64,000 nt of DNA from Septoria linicola (lineage: Eukaryota > Ascomycota > Dothideomycetes > Mycosphaerellales > Mycosphaerellaceae). The stretch covers positions 1,364,001-1,428,000 of the forward strand of contig CP099429.1 in the NCBI GenBank assembly GCA_024114885.1, written 5' to 3'. Under the pieces are notes generated by a model. That model saw only the letters and a list, made by a program, of their open reading frames with translations, had not been told where the DNA came from and made no database searches. Positions 1-12,167 of the stretch are shown piece by piece. Numbering within the stretch: position 1 is the first letter of the stretch; each line of letters begins with the position of its first letter. Position numbers and translations under genes: made by a program.

Positions 1-67
1 GCCTCTTGAGACATTGTCGTTCGGCAAATGCCATTCCACCAGGAGTCTCGGACCATCTCCAGCGCTT

Positions 68-3000
68 CTAGCCTGAAGTGTAAATTCCTCGTGGAGTGAC
101 TGCGCCCATCAAGTCGTCGATTCTGGGCAGGTCATGTACGTCGTCGTCTCTGGGATTGCTAGGCGATTGTCGCCCTTCTGCTTTCTTGGCGTAGAAAGCT
201 TCTTTGGCTTTCTGCGCTGCGGACAGACTATCCATATATGTACGGAACTTGACAATTTCGCGCAGCAAGTAGTCGGACTTGCGTTGCCAATTCGCCAAGG
301 CCTTGTTAAAGTTGGGATGGCGCGGTGAATACTATCAATAGTCAGTAACGCCAATCATTGAAAGGGTACATCATCACTTACCGCAAGCTCAATGGCGTGT
401 TTGAGCTCATTGTGCTTCTCAAGCTCTTCCTCCGAGTTCTCCACGTATGCCGTCAGCTGCTTCAATTGATCCACCTCCATCAATTGGCTCGCCATCATGG
501 ATTGTGTAGGCGGCTGCCACTCGTGAATCATGACCTTGTCCGCAGGGAGTCTGATCTTGTTGTTACCGAAGCCAGTGTCGAGACTGGAACGAAGTGAAGA
601 CTGAAGGCTGGGTCGCTGATTCCGATTTGCCGATACGCTGTGAGTATGCCCCCTCGTGGTCATTGAAGTAGGTGGAGAAGTGAATGTCTCCGGGCGCTCG
701 ACTAGCGCCGTGTTTACAACTTGTTCGGACCAGCCGTATTCAATGTTAGAAACCCCACCAGCCAGTGGCTCCTTGCTTAGCCGCGCGGACCAGTAGTTCG
801 CAGTCGTCATGAACTCCATGGCGATCTCAGGTGTACCAACCTGGAAGAGATGGACTGCTCCGTTAGGCAGACTGAGCGCCCACACGTGTGGTCTTGCTTT
901 ACTGTAACCTGGCGGTGGAAGTGTCGAGGCGATCGTCTGTCGCAGCACGAAGACCTCCAGCTGCTCTGCGTTCTCCATCCAATCGCCGCCACCCACACGT
1001 GCACCAGTAACACTTGCAGCTTTGCCAGATCTCCCAAAAGGCGCTTTCCTGCCGAGTGACTGTGATTTATTGGAAGTTCCGAATGCGAACAAAGTGAGCT
1101 TCCCTTTGCTGATGACAGCAAAACAGTCATTCCAGTTGCGCTCCTTCGACTTCCGATCCGGCGCGTCCAAGTGAGACTTGTGCTTGAGGAGACCTTCCTT
1201 GGCCCAGGGCGCACCTTCGAGCGCAAGACTCTCGTCTTCGAGCAGACCTCCAGCCATCGAGAATGACTCTGAATCGCCGCCACTAGTCTCTTCGCGGATA
1301 ATAGCAGAGGACAGGGCATTTGCGAAGCCGATGGAGTGCTTGAAGTCTCCCATGGCAGAGAGATTCGAGAAGCTGTTCACAGACGCCGATGTCAATGTCT
1401 TGTTGAAGGAGTACTTGCTACTCTGTGCAGGCGACCAGAAACCGCTCCCGTCGTCAAAGCTCGTGCGGGATGAGCCAACAGTGCTTGCTGGATAAACCTT
1501 CGGTCGCGATCGATTCGACCTGCCGGGCCACCTCATAGTAGACCTGAAATCTTTGGTGTGTGATCTGTAGGACATCGAGGACATCGCATCGGACGGCGCT
1601 TTGCTCACAATAGAACCTGATCTTCGCAGGGTACTGTTCAGATCAACGACGGATAGGTTCCGGTTGCCCATAACATCATGCGCCGACACGCCATGAAGAG
1701 GCAGTGGCTCTGTTCGGATGGAAGTGAAGAATGACTTGAGTACAGTCTCGACTTCGGCCTCCCACCCGCGCATAGTGCCAGTCCACGGACTGTTTACGAG
1801 AGCATTGGACACTCCATTTGCCGCAGATTCTGGAGTCATGGTGTCGGAGTCGTTCCGCATAGCGGAGGGTCTGATTGACAGCCTTTTCACGTTGACGTTC
1901 ATGGCGGAGGTGGAGCCCGCATCCTGCAATGGGCTTGACTGTACACGTTCTGCCGGAGTCGATGGTGTCGCTGGCGTCAGGGTTGGCGACAGAGGGTCCG
2001 ATGAGTTGGTGTTGGCCCACGGCATAGAAGGTCGAAGAGCGGATGTTGGCTTCAAAGTGTTTCCGAAAGCGTCGGGAGCGGCATCTTGCACGACTCGGCG
2101 GATGGTTGGCAACGTGTTCTTAACGTATGCACTCCTGGACATCCTCTCCTCAATGTCTGCCAAGTGCAGATCAGTGTTGAGCAGGATGACGGAGTAGAAG
2201 ATTGTGTGTATCACATCTTGCGCTTTGAAGCCGTGGTTTGGGTTGCATTCGCACCAGCGTGCAGATAAAGCAGTGATGATGCGATCAAACTGCTGGGTCT
2301 CACCTCTCAAGATCAACTTGCTGCACAGTAATCGTAGGGCTGCAAGTGCGTTCAGGCCACAAAAGTCGAACAGTTGCATGTATGCAGACAGAGTTTTGGT
2401 GCTTAGCGTATTGCGCTCACCGAGCCATGCCGCAGCATCGTTCTTGGAAACATCTTCTTCATCACCAGCAAAGATCTTCCGCGCACGTTCTTTATACTCG
2501 GCACCCTCGCCTGTCAGTGGAGATGGCACTCTGATGATCGTCGGATCACTTGACTTGCGAGATCCATGATCGTTGTTGACAGTGAGCGACGGTAGAAGCA
2601 AGCTGGACGAGAGTCCGGAAGGTTTGGAGTCAGGTGCTGTGATGGACTGCATAGTCGCAGACCCTGGTGCAGATCCATCAGACGTCAAAGCCGGAGACAC
2701 AGTGGATCCTTCAATGGTAGACAAGTCGCTGTCGCGGCCAAGCTGTTCTTCGGAAGCCGTCGGTCGCAGCACTAGCCGGTCGGATGTCTTGGAGGGCGGT
2801 CTGTCGGGCATTGGATGTGGCTTCACATACCAGCCGTCTTCAACAATATTCAGACTGACATTGGTGCCTGCGCTGAAGTCGCGCATGACAGAGCTGGGCT
2901 CCACTGGGCTGTTCTCTTTGGAGACGATGATGCGATCACCAGTGCTAGGTCTGCTGCTTAACATATGCTCACTATAATCGCGAGCTATATTAGGATGTGT

Positions 3001-4929
3001 GTCGGATATTGGCGACACTCTGCCCGCTTCGTTGCTTCGATCGCGAAGTGTCGTGCGCGGTGTGTCCCTGCTGGGATCTCGTTCGTCATCAAGATCCTGG
3101 TTGCCAGCAATGACAAGGGCATCCGGCTTCGTTTTCTTGATCTTCAGCTTCGAATTGGGACTGCCTTGCTCTCCGGCGATGGGGTAGCGGGCATTGAGCG
3201 ACGCGTCAAGCGGAGGGGTGTAGCCAGAGTGGAAAATGTCGGGATCTTCAGAGTCTTCAGTCTTGGTGTCACTTGTGGTAGGTCGTGACACGGATATGTC
3301 ATCTTTGAGCTTGGACGTCCCATTTGGTTCACGCGCGTCTTGAGACAAGTAGGGATCCATGACTTTACGCAAACTACTAATTGAGGGGCTTGGCTGAGCC
3401 TTATTGACAGAAAAGTTCGCATTGGCGTCAGAGGGTACTGGCAAAGGTGGTGGCTGAAACGATTCTGATGTAGACTTCTTTGTCCGCCGGAAGAACGAAG
3501 AGGGCTTCTTGTTCAACATTTGGGCGGCTGAAGGCATGTTCGCAGCTGTTGCTTGCTGCGAGTCGGCGTTAGGTTGTGGGTTTCCAGCGGATGCTTGTGA
3601 TACTGATCGAATGGGTGCTTCGGGCCTGGCATTCTGGGTTACTTGTTTGGAAGTTGGTCGCTCTGTAGGCGTCGACACAACGCGCGAGCTACCACCAAAA
3701 ACGCGCTTGAAAAAGCCCTGTTTTTCGCGTGGAGGCGAAGCATCTCGTCTTCTCATGTTAATGCCGGGACTAGGGGCTACACTGCTTTGCGCGGATGGCG
3801 GAGGCAGACCCGTGATCCCGCCTCGCATGCTCTCGGTTCTGACGAAATCTGCCGCCTGGTTCCTGATTCCTGGCGGTATGGGACTTGCCGCATTGCCAGC
3901 TTTCGCGCGCAAGTTATCTTGCGTGGTTGTTTTGCGTAGTTGACTCGGCCTTTGTGCTTTTGCGTTTGCAGAATTGACATATACTGGGCCTGTTGCGCCG
4001 GGATTCTGCTGTTTGCGAGGTCCTGCTGCAATGACAGGTTCTGGTGCTGCCTCGGCATCGGAATTGTTGTTCGACTCGTACCTGCTGTGCACAGAGGGCA
4101 CGGGTCGTCCGCGTGTGAGCACAGAAGGCTCGTCCGACTCCGACTGTATTTGCTCCATGCTGATCGAACGAGTTGCGAAAGCTGGTAGAATGCTCGACTC
4201 TAGCATTGCACCATTGGTATAATTCCCGCTCGGCTCGCCATTCACACTGCTCTTGTCATTGATCGTGCGCTGGGTGTCTGCGCTTTGTCGACCGGCGCCA
4301 TTGGGCTTCAGCCGCGAAGTCAGACTATGCCCAAGGCCTGAAATCGAGTTGCTATTGCTGCGTCTACCCTTGCCTGATTGAACAGAGCGCCCTCCTGGCG
4401 ACTCCATGTGACGAGCGTATTCGGAGTCTGAAGAGGAGTGTGTGTGGCCTCGCGCGCGTTGGAGGTTCTGGTTCGATGGATATTGCCCAGTCAATGATTG
4501 GAGGTAGGCATGGCGCTCGCCATCTTCGTGTTCGCCCATGGCGCCAAAGTCCTGGCGCGAGAAAGAGTCCAGCGAGAAGAGGAGGTTGTCGACAACAGAA
4601 TCGCGCGTGGTGGAGTGCCACGACAGACCGTGCGAGTGTCGCTGCTGGTCGGCGGGCGCCGTGATGATTTCAGGCGACTCCGGGCTATATCGTGGGCGTA
4701 CAGGCTGTTTGCCCCTTCGTTTGCTGTGCGGTCGTGGAGGCGGCGTGTGAGGCGGACTTCCACCACCATAACCAGAACTGGTGCCGCCGCCGTCTCGAAA
4801 GCCCCTCGAGCTGGTCCTGATGCTTGGAGGCACAGGCGGACTGTTGGGCGGGGAGTCTGCGCCTACAGTAGTAGCATGTGCAGTAGCAGACGCGGAGGCA
4901 GAAGCAGACGCATACTGCTGGGTCTCCAT
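68..4929 (-). CDS. Sec7-domain Arf guanine-nucleotide exchange factor with PH domain
   Basis: Predicted GEF that loads GTP on Arf-family GTPases at Golgi or endosomal membranes; architecture resembles yeast Syt1. Two exons: 4929..382 and 331..68, intron 332..381 (GTAAGT..TTGATAG). Splicing replaces a read-through tail with a lysine-rich helical C-terminus ending at the stop at 68. I chose the ATG at 4929 (METQQYASAS) because the frame upstream offers only a GTG. About 1,603 residues. The first ~800 are Ser/Pro/Arg-rich and probably disordered. Sec7 lies near residues 806-960, with the glutamic-finger segment LILRGETQQ and the motif IHTIFYSVILLNTDLH. A PH domain follows near 1243-1385 (EGLLKHKS..ERNWNDCFAVI). 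A coiled-coil-like end (QLKQLTAYVENSEEELEKH) spans the splice. An upstream non-coding exon cannot be excluded. Family assignment is strong; the exact cellular site is inferred. Confidence 0.9.
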
Positions 4930-6638
4930 GATGGATGAGCAAGCGCGCGAGCGGTTGCCGGCAGCTGTGTTGAGCACCTGTGGTTCGCTAATAACCCTAT
5001 TTGGCACGGGTATCCATCCAGAGAGTTCTGTGCTGCATACGTTTGGGGCAGCAGGCCCTGTCCGCTGCAGCGGCGAGGAAACAGCGGTAGCAGTGTACGC
5101 GTGAGACCCAAGCCAATTGCAGAGACAGCGCGATCATTCAGATCAATGCGCAAAGCGCGTCCGCGTCGTTTCTGCTCTCTGCCACCGCCAGGGGTGCTGC
5201 AGCGCCGAGGCGCCTGGGATTCGTAGCTTAGTTGCTAGCGTGGTATGAATCGCCAGCACGATCGGAAGACGATATCATCACCACCACAGTATTTGCGGTA
5301 GCGAGGTGAGAGCACAAGTGCGTGCGCGTGATACAGGTCTTCATATACGAAACACTGCGCCGCCGTCAAAAGGTCAAACACTTCTGACCGTCCTGCCACT
5401 GTACTGATCTCATGGAGTCCTTGTTCGTTGACAATGTAGCTTCATGCACGTTCGAGGGTTGGATCTCCATGACTTAGCGCTAGTTTCTTTCGGCCGACCT
5501 CACCTGCGATGCCGACCACACATATCAGTGCGCTCGTGGTCTTGTTGCATTCGTCTCGCAGTAGTCGAACAGCGCCTCACTGCATACTTCATTGTGTTTT
5601 CTTGTTTCCAGCACGATGGCCCGCCAAAAATGCTGTGTGACGGTCCTGAAACTCTTGTCATGTCCGAAAGCCCTGCATTAGCTTCACATCCTATCCTGAC
5701 ACAAATTGTTCCTGCGTCTCGCATCGTCTGGAGACTTCATGCAGGCCTTGCCGCATTCGTCCGGCCGTGGTAGTTTTCCGGCAGAGCAAAGAAAATGCTA
5801 CAGGTCGAGCAATGGATAGATGCAGCTTGTGAGTATACCTGCTCTAGCTCCTCCGACTATGTGTTTAGACAGGGATTTTCATCGGACTGTGGACTGCCAA
5901 TCGATTTGTGGTTGTGAGTGCACTAAATGTGGTGACTAAGGCTGCTCTACATATCGACCGTATAGATGCATTGAACGCGTTCCTGCTTCTATTCTATGCA
6001 ATCGCGAGTCACGCAGCTTCAAGCGAGCTGCATCGTTGATGATCGTTCAATGCGATATGTACATTGGTGTCAGTGTCATGTGTGGCGCACGGTGAGCCGA
6101 GAACCTGACACGACAGCGCTGGTTCTGGTAAAACGTGGCAGCCTGTGTGGAAGCCAGGAGACAGCTTCGTGTGCTGGTACCACATGTCAATGCATCCGAG
6201 CTTGTATCCCACCATGAGATCGCTTGTCGCGCTCGCGACGATGTGAAGAGGCTATGGAAAGATGTCAATCCTACGCTTCCAGATCTGTGTTCAGTACCAC
6301 GACGCGAGCCATATCATAGCGATCACTGGCACAACAGCCATACATGTCATACATTGTCGGCTTTGCCCACAATCTGCAGACTGCTAGCTTCACGGTGCTT
6401 CTATCATGGCTCGCGACATAATGCGTGTGCTTATTATGTCTACAGAGACTCTCCAATATTCATAGCCTAGTGTGTTGAATATCCTTCTACATCCCGGATA
6501 CCTTGAACAATTTGGACCAAGCGCATGCGGAACCACTCCCGGCCACGATGACGGGTTGAAACGCGAGTAGTGACGCGCGACTTTTTGGACGATATTATTT
6601 CGCGCTTTCGATGCTTCTCCTTCTCCACTCTCAATGCA
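4930..6638. other. Intergenic, divergent promoters
   Basis: Between two divergently transcribed genes (Sec7 protein leftwards, LETM1 protein rightwards). Frames here are short and lack family resemblance. Immediately before the LETM1 start lie an out-of-frame ATG at 6611 and a two-codon upstream frame at 6634 (ATG CAA TGA) whose stop overlaps the main ATG. Nothing else recognised. Confidence 0.6.
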
Positions 6639-7775
6639 ATGACAACAAAGTGGCTGAGCAGCTGCGTTGGCGCTGTCTCGAGCGTGCACAGATCTCACTA
6701 TGCAGGCGTCCGGTTGACATCCATCGCCTTCGCGAATCGCCAAATTCGGACATATGCGACTCAGAAAGCTGAGCAGAAAAGCGACCTCGACAGACCCGAG
6801 AAAGCCGCCTTGGTCGAGATTCAAGGCTTGCGCAAAGGCGATGTTATAAACCCCCCACGCTCGACTCGTCCACCGACATTGAAATTGCCCGAGCAAGGCG
6901 ACGCGAATGTTGCTCTCTACTACTTCAAAATCGGCAGAGCCTACGGGTCGTTCTATTGGGTTGGCATTAAGGCAGTCTGGTTCAACTACAAGGCAGCAAA
7001 GTTGTTGAAAGAGCGCTACGCCAAAGAGTTGGGTGCATCTGGGAAGGACTTCCGCTCAGAGCGAGCACTGCAATCGCTCACGAGGTCAGAATTCCAGCTA
7101 TTGGAGAGAAATAATTACGACATTGGCAAGCTACCATTCTTTGGCCTTTTGGTTGCCTTGTTCGGCGAATGGCTGCCGCTGATCGTGCCGTTCATACCAG
7201 GCGCTGTTCCTGGCACCTGCAGAATTCCCAAGCAGATTGAAGGCATGAGGAAAAAGGCAGAAGAGAGGAGAAAGACGAGCTTCAGACAGGGCGTCGAAGA
7301 GCCGCAAGGAGCACAGATCATGCTGGAGGTTGAGCCTTCAGAAAAGCCAGTAGAGAAGACGTGGCCTGCAATTGAGGAGAACTATGCTCGGCAGCTGCTA
7401 GCACAGTTACGGGATGATCAGCTTCTGCATCTGTCATCCTCGCTGAACCTACACAGCCGTCTGTGGGACCGGCTACAGATCGCACCTCCCTCATCACTGC
7501 TGCGGAAAGCCATCGCGAGGCGACTACAGTATCTCACGTGCGACGACCGACTGCTGGCGGGTTCACCTTCAGCTCCCAAAACTTTGACTACAGAAGAGGT
7601 TCATATTGCTTGCGATGAGCGAGGTATCGATGTGCTTGGCAATCGCGAGGAAGTTCTCAGGGCTACACTGCACTACTGGCTCGAACGTCAAAAGAAGGAT
7701 GAAGGCAAAGGCTCGGCGATTTTGAAGATGCTTTTCAGGAGGCCCAACGCATGGGAAACACAGAAGGAAGCATGA
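6639..7775 (+). CDS. LETM1-domain mitochondrial inner-membrane protein
   Basis: Member of the LETM1/Mdm38/Ylh47 family, which acts in mitochondrial K+/H+ exchange and ribosome contact at the inner membrane. Single exon, 378 residues, shorter than Mdm38 (~570). Start chosen at 6639 (MTTKWLSSCV) because the frame further up has only a GTG. The Arg/Ser-rich N-terminus with few acids looks like a mitochondrial presequence. The hydrophobic segment LPFFGLLVALFGEWLPLIVP (around residues 165-185) is the single membrane helix. It is preceded by LTRSEFQLLER and followed by the ribosome-binding-like LETM1 region (ARQLLAQLRDDQLL, LWDRLQIAP, LTTEEVHIACDERGIDV). Ends KEA-TGA. Family call strong; which paralogue is uncertain. 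Confidence 0.87.
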   Translation: MTTKWLSSCVGAVSSVHRSHYAGVRLTSIAFANRQIRTYATQKAEQKSDLDRPEKAALVEIQGLRKGDVINPPRSTRPPTLKLPEQGDANVALYYFKIGRAYGSFYWVGIKAVWFNYKAAKLLKERYAKELGASGKDFRSERALQSLTRSEFQLLERNNYDIGKLPFFGLLVALFGEWLPLIVPFIPGAVPGTCRIPKQIEGMRKKAEERRKTSFRQGVEEPQGAQIMLEVEPSEKPVEKTWPAIEENYARQLLAQLRDDQLLHLSSSLNLHSRLWDRLQIAPPSSLLRKAIARRLQYLTCDDRLLAGSPSAPKTLTTEEVHIACDERGIDVLGNREEVLRATLHYWLERQKKDEGKGSAILKMLFRRPNAWETQKEA

Positions 7776-8234
7776 TCATGCATGATCTTCGAGATTGTAC
7801 AGTATGCTGCAATGCAGCAGTGTAAGTTACGCGACTCAATGAGATACAACTAGAGATTTCAGGAGTGTTCGAGATGCAGCGCAGTTCTTTAGACACCACA
7901 GCGCATTAAAGGAACAGCAAACATATGATAATTAGCTATACGTCGAGAGGTATCCGCACTGGGCCTGTCATGTCTACGCAAGGATGAGCATCTGAGAACA
8001 CCTAGCGCGTCATGGGCGTGCCAGAGAGCGTCAGAAGAGACAGACATCAGGGTGCCGTCTCCAACGAACAGCGAAGCAGAACGGGCCAGACTACGCGCCT
8101 ACAACCCTCTGAACAGCACTCCTACGCGGGTGGAGATTCTGCTAGCAAGCGCCGCAAGGCATATTCACTTGACCAACATCGATGGCATACACCCAGCCGC
8201 TCCCACAGAAGGACCTCCGAACCCTAGCCAAGAT
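7776..8234. other. Intergenic or 5' part of next gene
   Basis: The frame of the next gene is open leftwards from 8235 to about 8052 without an ATG, and an ATG in another frame stands at 8012 (MGVPESVRRD). An unseen upstream exon is therefore possible. No other feature recognised. Confidence 0.4.
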
Positions 8235-8928
8235 ATGGAGAACGATAACAGGTCGGCAAGCAGTCTTGATCGTAACTTCATGTTCCCTGCTGTTCCGGCA
8301 CGCCTGTGCGGCACTGCCAACCACGCGAGCCCCCAAGCACATTCGCTACCCACTGGCGCCGTCCAAACAGCTGGCGAAAGTGCAGCGACCAGATCAGTCG
8401 GAAGCAGCGATCCTTCATCAGTGCTCGAGATCGCAAGTCTGAGTCTGAAAGATGTCGGCCTCGATGGTCAGGAAGCTTTGAGGTTGTGGGTCAAGGCCGG
8501 TGATGCCCTCCAGCTTGCAGGAAAAGAGCAAGCCATGATCAACATTGCCGAACTTGTTGCCATTCTGGCTTTTGGTAGGACCGCATGGGGTGATGCCGTC
8601 AGGAGATGGACGACGATAAGCGACGATGGGCTGATCTCGCGGTGGTCGGGGAGCTCGCGGAGCGAATCATCGTTGCGATGAAGTGCTCACGTGTAGACAT
8701 GGATGTGGAGGTGAGTTCGGGTCTGGCGGCGGCAAAGATTCGTTTGGATCTGTATAGTCCTCAGATCTCTAGATGCACTGCATTGTACGTTCTCCTTTCC
8801 AACTTTCTCAGCCAGTTACAGCTCACGTCCTCTCTTTCTGCCATGGGTATTTACCTGACACCGCTAACGGCCGTCCGCATAGTGCAGTGTCGTCACACAC
8901 TACGAAGCGAAGCGATGGAGGCATTTAG
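8235..8928 (+). CDS. Unrecognised protein, uncertain exon structure
   Basis: I do not recognise this gene. Two protein-like segments lie in different frames: MENDNRSASS..DALQLAGKEQAMINIAELV (first ATG 8235, frame open upstream) and MDDDKRRWADLAVVGELAERI..AAAKIRLDLYSPQIS from 8606. They could join through a 47-nt intron ending at GTCAG 8602 (poor donor GTTGCC) or by a frameshift. The 3' end has a convincing intron 8785..8882 (GTACGT donor, GCTAACGG branch, GCATAG acceptor), giving a terminal exon ending at the TAG at 8926-8928. The good last intron argues for a transcribed gene. The middle junction is unresolved, so the gene may be damaged. Confidence 0.35.
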
Positions 8929-9503
8929 CGTGAAGATCGGTGTGGCAATCTGTCGTTCAGTATGATGGTGAGGTAGACATCTCAGCACATCAAGCACGAA
9001 GAACAGATGGCTCACGGGCCGAGAAGAAAGTTGAGGAAGACAAGTCTCAGCATCGGCTGAGCAAAGTGACCCTTTTGTCGTGAGCATCGATCGCAGATAC
9101 GAGATACGAAGCTGACACATGCGAGATGTGAAATAAATCGGTTGCAGAATCGGCCACATGCTTATAGATTGTCCGCAAGGCAGATCATCTCCAGACGTTC
9201 GCGTTGAGACTAACTAGACGCTAAGCCTACAAGCACTTCTGGTACGCACCACTTCACACTCCATTGCGTGTGTGGGCTCCCGCGATTGCCGACTTCAGAG
9301 CCTCGTTGGCGAGATTGCAAGACACTGATGGACGAGGAATAGGCAGTCGATGATTGCGCGGCCGGCTTTGTAAGTCCTTGGGCATGGAGGGTGAAGTAGA
9401 AAAGTATAATTGATCTGTCTACGATGTGTGTTTCTATGCTCTATTTTGGCCTGCCATTCTGTTTCCTCTCCTCTTTTTGAACAGGCTCAACTTAACATTC
9501 AGC
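8929..9503. other. Intergenic
   Basis: No gene recognised. Just before the MYND pseudogene a pyrimidine-rich tract ending TTTTTGAACAG at 9483 could be the acceptor of a 5'UTR intron. Confidence 0.4.
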
Positions 9504-10713
9504 ATGGGCACAGTGATCTTCCTGCCACAGCAACAAACACCATTGCTCGATCATCAATGCTCATATTGCTATGCCGCTCGAATGCCGATCACTTCGCCCA
9601 AAGCACATTTGTGCAATCTCTACATGTGTGCAGGCTGCAAAGTCGTTCGATACTGTTCTCGCGAGCACTAAATCGCACACTGGAGTCGCCACAAACCATA
9701 CTGTCTGCCCATCCAACGTGCCAAAGCGACAGCTCTAGCTGAAGAACGAAAGATCAAGATGAATCCAGAGTCTTTCAAAGGCAAGAATGGTGCACAAGAA
9801 GGCTGGGAAGCTTTCTACATGCCTGGAGATCCTTTCGAGCATGAGATTGTTCTCTGGGGCTGGGACTCGACGAGGATTTACATGAGAGCGAGATTCGGGT
9901 TAGTGGACGCGCTAAGGAGGGTACGTGCCACTCAGGCTGAGGGGCGACATCGTAGACGAAGCGCTGATATCTGCTTATGACAGTAGACCAAGACCACAGA
10001 GGCTCTTCAATGGGCGCTCGGCCATGCGATCAGGGTCTTACAGCTCAACCGCAGTGATGCGCTCGGCGTCAGGTATATGGTTCCGGCGATGATGGTCCGG
10101 CTTGGCAATGACCAAGAAGCGTATGATTTCGTCAAGTGGTGGGCCATGAGTGGGAGGGATAAGGAGTATGATTGGGGCGATCCGCATGCATCATACCTGC
10201 AACTTCGTGCAGAGGACATGTTCGAGGATGTTGTAATGTGGACGGTCAACGAGGCGGAACTCGCAAACCAAGTTGTGGTACTGCTGGTCAAGTTGAAACT
10301 ATTGGTCACTCGACAGGAACGGCTCGAATTTCTGAAGGGTCGCATGTCAGCACGAGAGAGCTGGAACGCGGAAGGAGACCTTGACGGCAAGACTGTGGGT
10401 CGAGGGGCGGAAGTCGAGGCTGGAATAACGGAAGTGTTCGATAGTCTGGTGAGAGAGTCGGAACTCCTGTCCGCACAGGTGAGATATCTCGTCGAAGCCG
10501 TGCAGCGAAGCAATGACCACTTTCTGAAAATGTTGGCGTCAGAGCAGAAGCCATCGGCAGTAATACATAGAGAAATCGGCATGCAAGGATGGCCGAGTGG
10601 GTCAACCAAAGGAGGTGAATACAGTATTGCAGTACACATACGATGCGTGGGTAGAGACGCAGATGGCTGTAGAGTGGTTGCGAGGCCACCTCAACGAACA
10701 GAATGTGACGTGA
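9504..10713 (+). pseudogene. MYND zinc-finger protein, broken by a stop and a frameshift
   Basis: Start ATG 9504 (MGTVIFLPQQ). The N-terminus holds a MYND finger: CSYC, then CAGCKVVRYCSREH, a TAA stop at 9669-9671, then IAHWSRHKPYC. MYND fingers have a Q- or C-type residue at the stop position, so CAA (Gln) to TAA is the simplest lesion. The frame stays open to an intron 9921..9986 (GTACGT..GACAGTAG; the acceptor must be TAG, since CAG would leave a stop) and continues through ALGVRYMVPAMMVRLGNDQEAYDFVKWWA, a helical region typical of fungal MYND proteins. Near 10611 one extra G appears to shift the frame: after it the plausible C-terminus QYTYDAWVETQMAVEWLRG lies in the other frame and ends at TGA 10711-10713. 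Two independent lesions indicate a pseudogene unless both are assembly errors. Confidence 0.75.
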
Positions 10714-11355
10714 TTTCTCGACTGCTGCTACTGCTCCTGATACTTGCTCCGGCTTTCAGCAATGGAAAAATGTAGACGAGGAGTTTGGGGTCTCTGTTGA
10801 CAGCCATTCCCGACATTCGCTGTTGGAGGACCACATCGTTGTGATTCATCGTCATCACTTATGACACGATCCTGTCACGAATTGTGCGCTGGTGGTTGTC
10901 GATCTTCGGTGACTCACTAGAGCAAACTCACTCCCCAGGACAGGAGGCTGGTTGGAACGTGCGGCGTCGTAGGAGCTCGTTCGGTCCTGGCAGATGCTAT
11001 AGTAGCCAGCCCTCCCCGTTCAGATCTTAACATGTATTGCGCGCTCAGCTAATTTAAACTCATCTCACAGCTCAGAAATAGTTCCTCACCAAGCTCATGT
11101 GCTTGTAGACTCTTCTGAACAATCTTGCCGATGTCGCCGTCGTTCACTCATGATGACATAAGACCGCTGCCAAGTCTACTCGCACGGCGAAGCTGTGAAT
11201 TTGATTGGCTGTTAGCTGCGCCAGGAGTTGTGCCGACGAGTCTGCTCACAGGTCGTGCAGCGAGCAGATAAAACCCCCTCCTTCTCGCTGTTTCTTCCTC
11301 TCTTGTTCTCTCCACATCTGGACCAAGCCCACACCTGGACGAACTGGACACAACA
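10714..11355. other. Intergenic with possible promoter
   Basis: No gene recognised. A GATAAAA element at 11267-11273, followed by a CT-rich tract, precedes the ATG at 11356 (context CAACAATG) and looks like a core promoter with a pyrimidine-rich start region. Confidence 0.4.
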
Positions 11356-12167
11356 ATGTGGCACCTCGACCGGCTTTCAGCGCTGCTGACGATCAACAAC
11401 TCGTGTGCACTCACACACGTTTACCGATCAGCCAAGTCGACCACATGCGAGGTCGCAGCCTGGAATCTTGGATGTTGGGTACTTGGGGGTGTTTGTGAGC
11501 CCAGTGGTATCTTCTGCGTAACATCAGGAGACCGATAAGACGCTAAGAGGCTGCGTCCTCGGGCTTTTCAGCTTTGGCGCAATGGCTTGTGCGGCAAATG
11601 CGAGATAACGGTCATTCTAGTGAACACGACGCCATTGAGCAGTGTGTTGCGGAGTTTTGGCGTCAGTGATTTGCAGGAAGCTCGACACAGGGTCGCGACC
11701 GGCGCAAACCTCCACCTCATCCCGCTCTGCCCTCTGCTCACAAGTCCCCCAACAGAGGTCCTGCAGCTCGTCGGGCGTTCAATGACACCGCAACAAAAAG
11801 CCGACCTCGAGGTCGCCCACTGGTCCAGCAAACCGTGTCACACTGAACGAGGCTACTCGCAGTCGAGGTGGAGACTGGAATGGAACCAGATGATGGTGAG
11901 CTCGTTAGCTGGAGCCGGATGGTCTTTCGTTGGCAGGACGAAGTCGTGGACCTGCTCACTTCCTTTTTAGGGTGGGTGGCGAGAAGCGGGCGAATGTATG
12001 TCTTTGAACTGCACGCGAATATAGTAGTCCGGGCGACATGGCGAATGGTGAGTGCTTTCCTGATCAACAACCTTACCGTCATATCCGCTGACCTCCACAC
12101 CCAGGCCCGAGACCTCACAGCATCCGCTGTGAGGACAACAGTCTCGAACTTGCTACAACCGACGTAG
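11356..12167 (+). CDS. Putative four-exon orphan protein
   Basis: Not recognised. The model rests on splice signals. Exon 1 is 11356..11517 (MWHLDRLSAL; good start context after a TATA-like and CT-rich promoter). Intron 11518..11571 runs GTAACA..GCTTTTCAG. Exon 2 is 11572..11895. Intron 11896..11936 is 41 nt (GTGAGC..TTGGCAG). Exon 3 is 11937..12047 (DEVVDLLTSFLGWVARSGRM). Intron 12048..12104 runs GTGAGT, CGCTGAC, ACCCAG. Exon 4 ends at TAG 12167. All junctions keep frame, giving 219 residues. No domain is visible. The third intron is the best; the 41-nt one is short for fungi. It could equally be a decayed or spurious gene. Confidence 0.33.

Noticed and set aside
4930..5007. 26-residue N-terminal extension of the Sec7 protein
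   Set aside because: Begins at a GTG; the first ATG is 4929.
5444..5773. 109-codon plus-strand frame between Sec7 and LETM1 genes
   Set aside because: No family resemblance, no good splice or promoter context, low-complexity reading; chance frame in intergenic DNA.
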